Counted from the first letter of the stretch, positions 7,514 through 14,732 are shown. The stretch is 15,424 bases of DNA from Victivallaceae bacterium (GCA_028698975.1 JAQVVK010000004.1:10950-26373), one strand, 5' to 3'. Notes: a model not told the origin generated them from the sequence alone. Made by a program: numbers and translations.

Positions 7514-7585
7514 GCCGCGCCCCAAGCCCTGCCAATGTACTGTACTGCAGCCGCGCCCCAAGCCCAGCCAATGCACTGCACTGCA
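7514..7585. repeat. Two-copy 36-base tandem direct repeat
   Basis: Copy 1 is 7514-7549 and copy 2 is 7550-7585. Both start GCCGCGCCCCAAGCCC and end ACTGCA, and they differ at only three of 36 positions (T/A at repeat position 17, T/C at positions 25 and 29). The copies abut with no spacer. Within each unit ACTGYACTGCA is itself a short internal repeat. A partial, diverged unit may precede (7499-7513), and GCCGCGC reappears at 7591. No protein is supported: the frames that cross it are short and start or stop in unrelated places. The high identity suggests a recent duplication or a genome-wide repeat family. Confidence 0.85.
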
Positions 7586-7590
7586 CAGCA

Positions 7591-7662
7591 GCCGCGCAAG
7601 CGGCGTTAGGTCAAGGGCTTTGCCCTTGCGAGGAGCAGCAGAGGGCGAGTAGCCCTCTGACC
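7591..7662. other. Row of three GC-rich hairpins
   Basis: Three perfect inverted repeats lie in a row: GCCGC/GCGGC with a GCAA (GNRA-type) loop at 7591-7604, CAAGGGC/GCCCTTG with a three-base loop at 7612-7628, and CAGAGGGC/GCCCTCTG with loop GAGTA at 7639-7659. GGTCA (7609-7613) and TGACC (7658-7662) could alternatively close the last two into a branched structure. No T run follows any of them, so none is a normal terminator. A structured RNA, a repeat-family element or a remnant of a mobile element are all possible; no known family is recognised. Confidence 0.55.
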
Positions 7663-7713
7663 AAAGGCGGGCGTCAGCTAAACAAAAATTTTTAAGCGAA
7701 GCGTCCAAAAAAT

Positions 7714-7837
7714 TAGTCGATTATGCAAAACCCTCTTTTGAGCGTCTTTGGCGTTAACGTCAAGCTCGTGTACTTGAGTACACGTCGCTTTTGTTTCCTA
7801 AAAGCGATCTCAAAATAGGGTTTTGCATAATCGACTA
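7714..7837. mobile_element. 124-base palindromic element, MITE-like, with TA at both ends
   Basis: The left arm 7714-7742 (starting TAGTCGATTATGCAAAACCC) is the reverse complement of the right arm 7809-7837 at 28 of 29 positions. The element is symmetric about 7775/7776. At the centre is CGTGTACT/AGTACACG (7767-7784). The two 24-base stretches between arms and centre have equal length, and each folds on itself: TTGGCGTTAACGTCAA (7748-7763, near-perfect palindrome) and TCGCTTTT/AAAAGCGA (7785-7792 with 7800-7807). The element contains no coding frame of note. Terminal inverted repeats bounded by TA suggest a non-autonomous relative of a TA-inserting transposon (IS630/Tc1-mariner type). A structured RNA or protein-binding palindrome cannot be excluded. 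Confidence 0.6.
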
Positions 7838-7850
7838 TAATATCGGCGAC

Positions 7851-7879
7851 TTGTAAAAAACACGGATCAGCACTATCTT
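7851..7879 (+). promoter_or_regulatory. Candidate promoter for the glycan cluster
   Basis: TTGTAA (7851-7856) and TATCTT (7874-7879) are spaced by 17 bases, each matching four of six sigma-70 consensus positions, 34 bases before the RgpF-like start codon. A perfect TATAAT also occurs at 7836-7841, overlapping the right end of the palindromic element, but it has no good -35 partner. The sequence between the element and the gene is A/C-rich and low in GC compared with its surroundings, as expected of a promoter region. Confidence 0.35.
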
Positions 7880-7913
7880 AAACAATACAAAAAACAACAA
7901 AACAAGGTAGAGC

Positions 7914-8846
7914 ATGTCCGCAACAGCCACCAAAATCGTTCGACCCGAACTGCTTGCCCCGGCGGCCGGGCCGGTCGCTCCGCCCGACAAGTTGAAATTT
8001 CTGGTCGTCGCCCATGTATTCTATACCGACCTGTGGCCGGAACTCCAGACCGCTCTCGACCGCATTCCGGTCAAGTTCGATCTTGTCGTCACCTCGCCGT
8101 TTGCCGAAACCAAGGCAAAACTCGCGCCGCTTCCGAAAAACATGCAGCGTCTGATCTTCCATCAAACCCCCAACCGCGGCCGCGACATCGCGCCGTGGCT
8201 TCATGCGCTTCCGGTCAACGACCACCTCGGTTATGATGTCGCACTGAAACTGCATACCAAAAAAAGCCTCGAACGAGGCGACGATCTCGGTGATCGCTGG
8301 CGGGAGTTTCTGTGGCGCAGCCTGCTGTTTGACTCCGACCGCGTCGCCTTTGCCCTAAACCGTTTTGCCGACCCAATGTTCGGTCTGCTTATGCCGGTCC
8401 TGCCGCCAGTGCTTTCCCTGATGGGGCCACGCGTTTTTCGCTGGCACCCTGACGATTTGAAACAATGCGACCAACTGCTGGCCCGGTTTGGCCTGCCCCC
8501 CGTCTGCGACCGCATTCAACCTGAGTTCGCCCCCGGCAGCATGTTCTACTACCGCCCGGCCGCATTGGCCCCGCTGTTGAAACAGCCGCCGTCTTACGAG
8601 GAGTTTCCTCAGGAACCGCTGGCGCGGGTCGGCACCCTCGCCCACGCCATAGAACATATGCCGTGGTATATTGCAAAAGGCTGCGGCTTTACCGGAGGCC
8701 GCCTGATACCGGAAGAAATGCTCAAAAAAGCGTTTATCACCTATGAAGAACGGCTCCTTTCCGACGACGCGCCGGTAAATCTCACCTTGCGCGAGTTTGC
8801 CGCCGCAATAGGCAGGTCGCTGCGTTTCCGGGTTCTGGGACGATGA
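7914..8846 (+). CDS. RgpF-like rhamnan synthesis / polysaccharide biosynthesis protein
   Basis: A 310-residue protein resembling the RgpF family (rhamnan synthesis protein F), whose members take part in building rhamnose-containing or other cell-surface polysaccharides, probably as glycosyltransferases at the cytoplasmic face. Family-like features are the start KFLVVAHVFYTDLWPEL (28-44), FDLVVTSP (55-62), NRGRDI (87-92), YDVALKLHTKKS (107-118) and FAPGSMFYYRPAAL (205-218). There is no signal peptide or membrane helix. The first ~25 residues are Ala/Pro-rich and not part of the core. ATG 7914 has AAGGTAGAG upstream at 7904-7912. Its stop overlaps the next start (ATGA), so the two are coupled. 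The acceptor and sugar donor cannot be deduced. Confidence 0.75.
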   Translation: MSATATKIVRPELLAPAAGPVAPPDKLKFLVVAHVFYTDLWPELQTALDRIPVKFDLVVTSPFAETKAKLAPLPKNMQRLIFHQTPNRGRDIAPWLHALPVNDHLGYDVALKLHTKKSLERGDDLGDRWREFLWRSLLFDSDRVAFALNRFADPMFGLLMPVLPPVLSLMGPRVFRWHPDDLKQCDQLLARFGLPPVCDRIQPEFAPGSMFYYRPAALAPLLKQPPSYEEFPQEPLARVGTLAHAIEHMPWYIAKGCGFTGGRLIPEEMLKKAFITYEERLLSDDAPVNLTLREFAAAIGRSLRFRVLGR

Positions 8847-10174
8847 AAAAACTTCTGCGCTTCGACACCGCCATCGTGCTGGCGGTCTACATGGCTTGGG
8901 TCGCGGTGATCTCGGTGATCTACCCGGTCGGAGGTGATGATTTTTCGGCGACGGAAGTAGCCGCACGCGGATTTTTCGGCCAGTTCCACCACGATTATTT
9001 TCACTGGTCGGTGCGCACCGGGTGCATATTTTCTTATTTCCCTTTGATCTTCGGCAAAATATGGTTTGACATATTAAACCCCTTCGTTCAAGCCGCGCTG
9101 GTCGTGCTGGCGTGGCTGGCCGCTTTCGGGCGTTTGCCCCGGCGCGACGACCGGGCGGAGCATGCCGGATTCATCATGCTCACGGTTATGTTCGCTTTCT
9201 TTCTCGCCCGACCCCGCGACACCATGTTTTGGATGTGCGGAGCAACCAATTACAGCTGGGGAATGTTGCCGGTTTTGGGATTTGTCGCCCTTATGCGGCG
9301 CGGTTGGGAGCAGGGCAAAGCACATTGGGCCGCCCTGATCGCGCTTGGCGCGGCCGCCGGGTTCGCCAATGAAAATATCGCGGCGGTCGGCGGTCTCGCT
9401 TTGGTGACCGGTGTGATTTACTGCCGCAGAAAAAAATTGACTTTACCCAAAAGTGTTTTGGCCGGAGCTGTCGCATTTATAGCCGGCGGCGTCGCCATGT
9501 TTACCGCGCCCGGAGTCTGGGTGCGGGCGCAGTCGACGGAGTCCGGCATGCAAGCGGCCGGGTTCGTCGGGCGGATCATGCTGCTGTCGCAAGTGCTGGC
9601 GTTTTGGGGGGCGGCCATGCCGATGGTGCTGCTTATTCTCGGCCTCTCCGCTCTGAAACTGAAAGGAAAGCTTCCCCGGTCGTCGCTGGTATTCGCGGCC
9701 GGATCACTTCTGCTTGCGCTCGCCTTTGCCGGCGCGGGAGTTCTGCCCGCCATGCGCTCCTACTATTCGAGCACGGTGATGATGGCGATGGCGGCGGTCG
9801 TCGCCGCCACCGCCGCGTTTCGGTCGGCATGCTGGCGGCTTCCGCTTCGCATCGCCGCTCTGGCCGGGCTGCTGATCGCGGTGACGGCCTTGTGCGATAT
9901 AACCGCCATACGCGACGACGCCAAGCGGCGTGAAGTCGAAGTGGCCGAGGCTCATGCCGCCGGCGAACGCAATCCGGTTTTCGCGGCACACCGCACATAC
10001 CGCAAGAATTTCTTTCAGTACATCTATGTGGAAGACATCTCGGCCGACCCGGATTTCTTTGTCAACCGTCTGGCCGCGCAATATTACGGATTCGACACGG
10101 TACGGGCCGACCGCGACGTGCCGAAGACCGGGTTTTATCAGGCGTTTCGCAATCTATTGTTTTTGAAAGAGTAA
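8843..10174 (+). CDS. DUF6056-type polytopic membrane protein, possible GT-C-like enzyme
   Basis: A 443-residue protein with about ten hydrophobic segments. It has the pattern of DUF6056 proteins found in surface-glycan loci: GDDF (31-34) after the first helix, HWSVRTG (54-60), ARPRDTMFWMCGATNYSWG (122-140) and GFANEN (173-178). An acidic pair just after helix 1 on the outer side is typical of GT-C glycosyltransferases that use lipid-linked sugars, so such a role is plausible but unproven. The C-terminal ~75 residues, from about 365, are soluble. The ATG overlaps the upstream stop by four bases and the next gene begins four bases after its stop, placing it in the middle of a three-gene operon. 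Confidence 0.65.
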   Translation: MKKLLRFDTAIVLAVYMAWVAVISVIYPVGGDDFSATEVAARGFFGQFHHDYFHWSVRTGCIFSYFPLIFGKIWFDILNPFVQAALVVLAWLAAFGRLPRRDDRAEHAGFIMLTVMFAFFLARPRDTMFWMCGATNYSWGMLPVLGFVALMRRGWEQGKAHWAALIALGAAAGFANENIAAVGGLALVTGVIYCRRKKLTLPKSVLAGAVAFIAGGVAMFTAPGVWVRAQSTESGMQAAGFVGRIMLLSQVLAFWGAAMPMVLLILGLSALKLKGKLPRSSLVFAAGSLLLALAFAGAGVLPAMRSYYSSTVMMAMAAVVAATAAFRSACWRLPLRIAALAGLLIAVTALCDITAIRDDAKRREVEVAEAHAAGERNPVFAAHRTYRKNFFQYIYVEDISADPDFFVNRLAAQYYGFDTVRADRDVPKTGFYQAFRNLLFLKE

Positions 10175-10178
10175 ATAA

Positions 10179-11144
10179 ATGTTCGACCATACCATAGTCT
10201 GCTCCGTCTGCATACCGACGTGGAATCGCGACCATTCTCTGAAATCCACGCTGGAATCGATCGTTTCCGAGAAATCGTTTGCCGACGGCCGGGTGGAAAT
10301 CGTCATCTCGGACAACAATTCCAGCGATGAAACTTCCCGGCTCGCTCTTTCCTATCAGGAAAAATATCCGGGGCGAGTCAACTGTTTCAGGCAGGAAAGA
10401 AGCATTGACCCTCATCTTAATTTCCAATTTGCGCTGGAACACGGGCGCGGCCGTTTTTTGAAGTTGACCACCGATCACATGCAATATGATCGCGGCGCAC
10501 TCGACAATCTGGTTGACGCGCTGGAGCAGCACGGCGACGACTATGCTTTTTTCATTCCGGTAAGGGAACGGAAAAACGCGGCATCAACGCGCATTGACTC
10601 GGTGGAATATCTGATCCGGGAAATTTCGTACAAGCTAACGGCAATCAATTATTTTTGCATCGAAAGGTCGGCATATTATTCGCTCGGAGATCCGTTTCGG
10701 GCATGGGAGAACAATTTCCCGCATGTAGATATGCTGCTGCGACTTCTTGATTCGGGTCGGCCGGGCTGTATTGTCGACCATGCCGGACAATCCGGATTAC
10801 AGGTTAAATTCGCCGCCGACCGAAACAACGCAAGGATTTTCGGCGTGAATTATCTTAACCTGCTCAATGCGGAATTTGACAAGGGGAAACTCTCCTCAAA
10901 GACACTCGTCCGGGAAAAAAGGCTTCTCCTGTTTTCGTATATTATACCCATGCACTTCGACTTTTTTCATCAGTACAACTCTTACTCCCGGCCGCTGCCG
11001 TTTTTTAGATACATGAAAAACTATCGCAACTGCTGGTTCTTTTACGGCGCGATTCTCTGGATAGGAGTTTACTGGTTTGGCTCAAACGTCATACCTCTGC
11101 ATCAATGGCTGGGCGGCCTGAAACGCCGCTTAAAACAGCATTAA
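10179..11144 (+). CDS. Family 2 glycosyltransferase
   Basis: A 321-residue protein whose first ~120 residues form a GT-A/GT2 nucleotide-sugar fold: VCSVCIPTWNR (7-17), the strand and motif VEIVISDNNSSDET (39-52), then GRFLKLTTDHMQYDRGAL (91-108). At this last site GT2 enzymes usually show a DDD or DxD metal motif; here the sequence is TTDH, with a single aspartate. The C-terminal half (about 200-321) is rich in Tyr, Phe and Trp and includes a hydrophobic stretch near 280-310 that may touch the membrane. It starts four bases after the stop of the DUF6056 gene and ends the + strand cluster. The following 44 bases, up to the convergent flippase gene, contain only small stems (for example CGGA/TCCG at 11146-11156) and no T-run terminator. 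Confidence 0.8.
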   Translation: MFDHTIVCSVCIPTWNRDHSLKSTLESIVSEKSFADGRVEIVISDNNSSDETSRLALSYQEKYPGRVNCFRQERSIDPHLNFQFALEHGRGRFLKLTTDHMQYDRGALDNLVDALEQHGDDYAFFIPVRERKNAASTRIDSVEYLIREISYKLTAINYFCIERSAYYSLGDPFRAWENNFPHVDMLLRLLDSGRPGCIVDHAGQSGLQVKFAADRNNARIFGVNYLNLLNAEFDKGKLSSKTLVREKRLLLFSYIIPMHFDFFHQYNSYSRPLPFFRYMKNYRNCWFFYGAILWIGVYWFGSNVIPLHQWLGGLKRRLKQH

Positions 11145-11188
11145 ACGGAAAATCCGCCAGCCGCGCAAAGCCGGTAAGGCAAACGCCG

Positions 11189-12892
11189 TTAAGCGAGCTT
11201 ATCCAAGTCGATCACCCGGTCGCACCGCTCCAGCGTCGCCGGACGGTGAGCAACCACCAGCAATGTGACCCGACCTTTAAGCGTTTCCAAAGCCTCCGCG
11301 AAAGCGTTTTCGGTGTCGCGGTCAAGCGCGCTGGTCGCCTCGTCAAGTATCAATAGCTTGGGTTCGCGCACCAACGCCCGCGCTATGCCGAGCCGCTGAC
11401 GCTGGCCGCCGGAGAGGTCGCCGCCGTTGTCCGACGGGCGGTAATCGAGCTTTCCAGGCAGCGATTCGACAAATCCCCGCAGCTGCGACAGCTCCAACGC
11501 CCGCCACACCGCCGCGTCGTCGATTTGCGACAGACCCAAAACGATGTTGTCGCGGATCGTGCCGTCAAAAACAAACGTCTCCTGCGTCACCACCCCGACG
11601 GCACGCCGCCACTGCCGGAAAGATTCCGAAATATCGCGGCCGTCGGCGGAAATTCGCCCCGCGTCAGGCCGGAGCAAGCCGGTCGCAAGATCGGCCAGCG
11701 TTGTTTTGCCGCGCCCGGTATGCCCGGATATGCCGAGACTGCCGTGTGCCGGCAAGACAAACCCGAGGCCATTGAAGATCTTTTCCCGGCCGGGATAGCC
11801 AAATGAAACATCGTCAAACCGGAATTCGCGCTCCAGAGTAAACGGAACCGCCGCCGCCGTGGTTTCCCCGGCGAGATCGCCGTCGTTTGCCGTAAGCTCG
11901 GCATACAGCGAGTCAAACAACGGCCCGTTTTGCCTGATCTGAGCCAGATTATAGTTGATACGGCTCAACGCCGGCAGCAGGCGCGACATCAATGCGGCGA
12001 TCAAAGTGAAAGCTAAAATAATCTCCGACGCCGCCACATGGTTGAGCAGCATAACGACAAAGATCGCCAGAGCCAGCACCAATGCCGCCGATTCCAGCGC
12101 AAAGCGCGGTATCTGCCCCTGTGTGTAAAGCCTGCGCCCCGCGTCGCTCAACGCGGCGGCCGCCGCCCGGCCCCGGCGGGAAAAGAGCGGCTCGGCTCCA
12201 CAGAGTTCAACCGTTTTTTCGCCCTTTAACGCATCGTGTTTGACCCGGTCGAAAGCGACGCTGCTTTGCAGATACGCTTTGCCGGCCCGGGTGTTGGCTC
12301 CATGCAGCAGCCAATGCACCAGCCAGGCCGCCAGAGCCATAAACACCGCGCCGCATAAGGTCAGCACCGGTTGAAACCAGACCGCCGCCAACGCAAGCGC
12401 GGCGGTCAATATGAGATCCGAAGCCGTCTGCATGGCCGGCAACAGCGCGCCCGAACAAAATACCGCCACCCGGTTTAGGTTGCCCATGCGGTCGACCGAC
12501 GACGCGGCCGGAGAAAATCCGGCGGCCAGATAGTTGTCAAGCAGTCTGGCGCAGAGTTCGCACTGCCTCGCAAAAATGAATCCGGATTGAATATGTACGA
12601 TCCAAAGTGAAAATCCGCTCTTGACTATCAGCATCAGCCCCACCGCCGACATGTTCAGTGCAATGAAAACCGCCCGGTTGCCTCCCCAGAGCGGCCAGTC
12701 GCTATAGGCGGCCAGCCAATGGTGCGACTCCACGATTTCCGGCGACAGAAATATCGCCGCCGCCGCCGCCAGCAACCCCAGCCCGGCGGTTTCCAGCAGT
12801 GCCGAAACGGTCATAAGAAGCGCAATGCCGGCCATTCTACGCTTGTCGGCGGGAGAAAAAAGCCGGCGCAACCGGTCGATGAACTGCTTCAT
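11189..12892 (-). CDS. ABC exporter / lipid-linked glycan flippase (MsbA/PglK type)
   Basis: A 567-residue half-transporter with permease and ATPase fused. About six membrane helices lie in residues 20-310. The nucleotide-binding domain has Walker A GHTGRGKTT (390-398), Q-loop Q437, signature LSGGQ (493-497), Walker B LLILDEAT (513-520) and switch H549. The layout and size match PglK-like flippases of lipid-linked oligosaccharides and MsbA-like lipid exporters. The convergent glycosyltransferase cluster supports a glycan substrate, though this is contextual. The frame is open further upstream, but ATG at 12892 fits the family and overlaps the OppF stop (ATGA), implying translational coupling. 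Hydrophobicity-based lipid substrates or general multidrug export remain possible. Confidence 0.8.
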   Translation of the reverse strand: MKQFIDRLRRLFSPADKRRMAGIALLMTVSALLETAGLGLLAAAAAIFLSPEIVESHHWLAAYSDWPLWGGNRAVFIALNMSAVGLMLIVKSGFSLWIVHIQSGFIFARQCELCARLLDNYLAAGFSPAASSVDRMGNLNRVAVFCSGALLPAMQTASDLILTAALALAAVWFQPVLTLCGAVFMALAAWLVHWLLHGANTRAGKAYLQSSVAFDRVKHDALKGEKTVELCGAEPLFSRRGRAAAAALSDAGRRLYTQGQIPRFALESAALVLALAIFVVMLLNHVAASEIILAFTLIAALMSRLLPALSRINYNLAQIRQNGPLFDSLYAELTANDGDLAGETTAAAVPFTLEREFRFDDVSFGYPGREKIFNGLGFVLPAHGSLGISGHTGRGKTTLADLATGLLRPDAGRISADGRDISESFRQWRRAVGVVTQETFVFDGTIRDNIVLGLSQIDDAAVWRALELSQLRGFVESLPGKLDYRPSDNGGDLSGGQRQRLGIARALVREPKLLILDEATSALDRDTENAFAEALETLKGRVTLLVVAHRPATLERCDRVIDLDKLA

Positions 12893-13869
12893 GGCGTCAC
12901 CGTTTCCGCCGGAATCGGGTTGAAACACGCACAGCGGCGCGAACTTCCGTCCGCCAACGGCGCAAGCCGCGGCGTTTCGACCCGGCAACGCTCGGTACAG
13001 CGGGTGCAGCGGGTGTGAAACGCGCACCCCGGCGGCGGAGCAAGCGGCGACGGCACATCGCCCGGCAGCACCAGCCGTTTGCGGCCGTCGTGTTCGATAC
13101 GCGGCACCGCCGAAAGCAGCGCGCAGGTGTAGGGGTGGCGCGGCGAAGCGACCAGCTCGTGCGCCCCGCCCTCCTCGACAATGCGCCCCAGATACATGAC
13201 CATGATCCGGTCGGAAATATGCTCGACCACCGCAAGGTCGTGGGCGATAAAAAGAAAGGCGGCTCCGGTGTCGCGCCGGATGTCTGACAATAGATTGATG
13301 ATGGCCGCCTGTACGCTCACATCAAGCGCGGAAACCGGTTCGTCGGCCACGATAAATTCCGGCTCCGCCGCCAGTGCGCGGGCAATGCCGATACGCTGCC
13401 GCTGGCCGCCGGAGAACTGGTGCGGATAACGGTCGAGCGCGGACGCGTCAAGCCCCACTTTTTCGAGCAGCTCCGCCGCCCGGACCCGCCGGGCCGCCCG
13501 GTCGCCGGAAACATGCAAAGCGAGCACTTCGTCAAGCGTGCGGGCTATGGAAAGCTGCGGATTGAGCGAACCGTATGGGTCCTGAAAGATCATCTGAAAC
13601 GATTTGCGCGCCCGGCGCAATTCGCCGCCGCTCAGCCCGCCCAGATCGCGGCCATGCAGCATAATCCGCCCGCCCGACGTTTCCAGCCGCACCAAAGCCC
13701 GCCCCAGCGTGCTTTTGCCGCAGCCCGATTCACCGACCAGCCCGACAATGTCGCCGCGGTCGAGCGCAAACGACACCCCGTTGACGGCGTGCAGAAACTT
13801 TTTGCGGCCAAACCACGCGCCGCGCACCGGGTAATCGACATGCAGATCATCGACTTCCAAAAGAGCCAT
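12889..13869 (-). CDS. Oligopeptide/dipeptide ABC transporter ATP-binding protein (OppF/DppF type)
   Basis: A 326-residue cytoplasmic ATPase. It has Walker A GESGCGKST (46-54), the Q-loop region MIFQDPYGSLNP (93-104) characteristic of Opp/Dpp ATPases, signature FSGGQ (152-156), Walker B FIVADEP (172-178) and H210. The C-terminal extension HPYTCALLSAVP (245-256) and the cysteine cluster C282/C288/C291/C295 plus C313/C315 is the oligo_HPY domain of peptide importers. It normally pairs with an OppD ATPase, two permeases and a binding protein, but none of these is in the window, so partners must be encoded elsewhere. AAGGAG lies eight bases before the ATG, within the end of the PP2C gene. Its stop overlaps the flippase start. 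Confidence 0.9.
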   Translation of the reverse strand: MALLEVDDLHVDYPVRGAWFGRKKFLHAVNGVSFALDRGDIVGLVGESGCGKSTLGRALVRLETSGGRIMLHGRDLGGLSGGELRRARKSFQMIFQDPYGSLNPQLSIARTLDEVLALHVSGDRAARRVRAAELLEKVGLDASALDRYPHQFSGGQRQRIGIARALAAEPEFIVADEPVSALDVSVQAAIINLLSDIRRDTGAAFLFIAHDLAVVEHISDRIMVMYLGRIVEEGGAHELVASPRHPYTCALLSAVPRIEHDGRKRLVLPGDVPSPLAPPPGCAFHTRCTRCTERCRVETPRLAPLADGSSRRCACFNPIPAETVTP

Positions 13870-13873
13870 TGGT

Positions 13874-14644
13874 TCACTCCTTCCCGGGGAACACCGCGAC
13901 CGCGGTCACGTTGTCTTTGCCGCCGGCCAGAAGCGCGATGCGGATCAGCCGCCCGCAGGCTTCGCGCGCCGACGCGGAGTCGCGCAGCTCGTTTTCGATG
14001 GTGTCGGGAGAGACGAATCCAGAAAGCCCGTCCGAACAAACAAGATACCGGCTGTCGGCCGGGCGCGGAAATTCGCGGGTATCGATGGCCAGAGGTTCGC
14101 GCGGCCCCACCGCGCGGGCGATGATGCTGTTAAGCCGGTTGTCGTGCGGAAGCTGTTTGCCGTATTTAAGCTCGTATTCGGCGGCCAGCGTGTGATCCGA
14201 GGTAAGCTGCCTCAACCCGGTCGCCGGGTTGTATTCATAACAGCGGCTGTCGCCAGCCCAGCCGATCGCAATGCGCCCCGGCAACGCCATCAGAGCGGCA
14301 AACGTCGTGCACATCGGGCGGTCAAGCCGTTCGCGCAGATTGCGCTGGAAAAGCCGGGTGTTGATGACCGCCACGTTGGCGGAGAGAAACTCCACGGCCC
14401 CGCCATCGGCCATCAATTCATGGTCGTTCGAACCAAGAAAAGCCCGCAGCAGCCCCCGGCAGACGATCAAACTGGCCAGTTCGCCGCGCTCATGCCCGCC
14501 GACGCCGTCGGCCACCACCGCCAAAGCGCAGCGCCTCCCCGGCTGGTCGGCCAGGCAAAAGCAGTCCTCGTTGTGGCGGCGGCAAAGACCCAGATTGGTC
14601 TCTCCCGCCATATCAACTATATGTTTGCCGCCCATAATCCGCAC
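13874..14644 (-). CDS. PP2C-family serine/threonine protein phosphatase (Stp/PrpC type)
   Basis: A metal-dependent phosphatase of about 253-256 residues that would dephosphorylate Ser/Thr targets of bacterial Hanks-type kinases. Motifs in order: RRHNED (22-27), VVADGVGGHERGE (43-55, metal D46/G47), GWAGDSRCYEY (128-138), LTSDHTLA (147-154), RAVG (177-180), YLVCSDGLSGF (200-210, D205) and GGKDNVTAVAVF (241-252, D244). It is the soluble single-domain type with no membrane helix. Two starts are possible: GTG at 14644 (used for numbering) or ATG at 14635, three codons later; neither has a strong ribosome binding site. It leads a minus-strand operon with the OppF-type ATPase, whose ATG is four bases downstream. 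No kinase gene is visible in the window. Confidence 0.9.
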   Translation of the reverse strand: MRIMGGKHIVDMAGETNLGLCRRHNEDCFCLADQPGRRCALAVVADGVGGHERGELASLIVCRGLLRAFLGSNDHELMADGGAVEFLSANVAVINTRLFQRNLRERLDRPMCTTFAALMALPGRIAIGWAGDSRCYEYNPATGLRQLTSDHTLAAEYELKYGKQLPHDNRLNSIIARAVGPREPLAIDTREFPRPADSRYLVCSDGLSGFVSPDTIENELRDSASAREACGRLIRIALLAGGKDNVTAVAVFPGKE

Positions 14645-14732
14645 TGTTCGCTTGCATTTTCATTTTTTGCGTATTTATTATAACTTAACCGGATAAAAGC
14701 ACTATTTCAAATCATTTGCGGGAGATTACACC
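14645..14732. promoter_or_regulatory. Divergent promoter region between phosphatase and exported-protein genes
   Basis: An 88-base AT-rich gap separates two divergently transcribed genes, so it should hold promoters for both. On the minus strand TATAAT is present at 14682-14677, about 33 bases before the phosphatase start, but no clear -35 box is found at the usual distance. On the + strand TATAAC at 14679-14684 is the best -10-like sequence, also without a good -35. GGGAGA at 14720-14725 is a good ribosome binding site for the + strand gene at 14733. Confidence 0.4.

Noticed and set aside
7514..7585. CRISPR array
   Set aside because: Only two units, directly abutting with no spacers, and no cas genes.
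7605..7611. GTTAGGT, matching the integron attC core GTTRRRY, after an AAGCGGC stem
   Set aside because: No RYYYAAC partner is found upstream at a proper distance, and there is no cassette or integrase.
7299..7708. Small open frames on both strands across the repeat region
   Set aside because: Their translations only reflect the tandem repeat (for example repeated LAGLGAR) and they overlap the kamA end; no ribosome binding site or family supports them.
7704..7731. Possible chromosomal dif site around TTATGCAAAAC
   Set aside because: One arm resembles a XerD arm at about eight of 11 positions, but the opposite arm across a six-base centre does not match, and the half-site is also part of the palindrome arms.
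11145..11188. Terminator between the convergent GT2 and flippase genes
   Set aside because: Only short stems such as CGGA/TCCG and GGC/GCC are present, with no T run on either strand.
12893..13027. Upstream extension of the flippase reading frame
   Set aside because: The 45 added residues overlap the OppF coding end, lack homology to exporter N-termini and are less likely than the coupled ATG at 12892.
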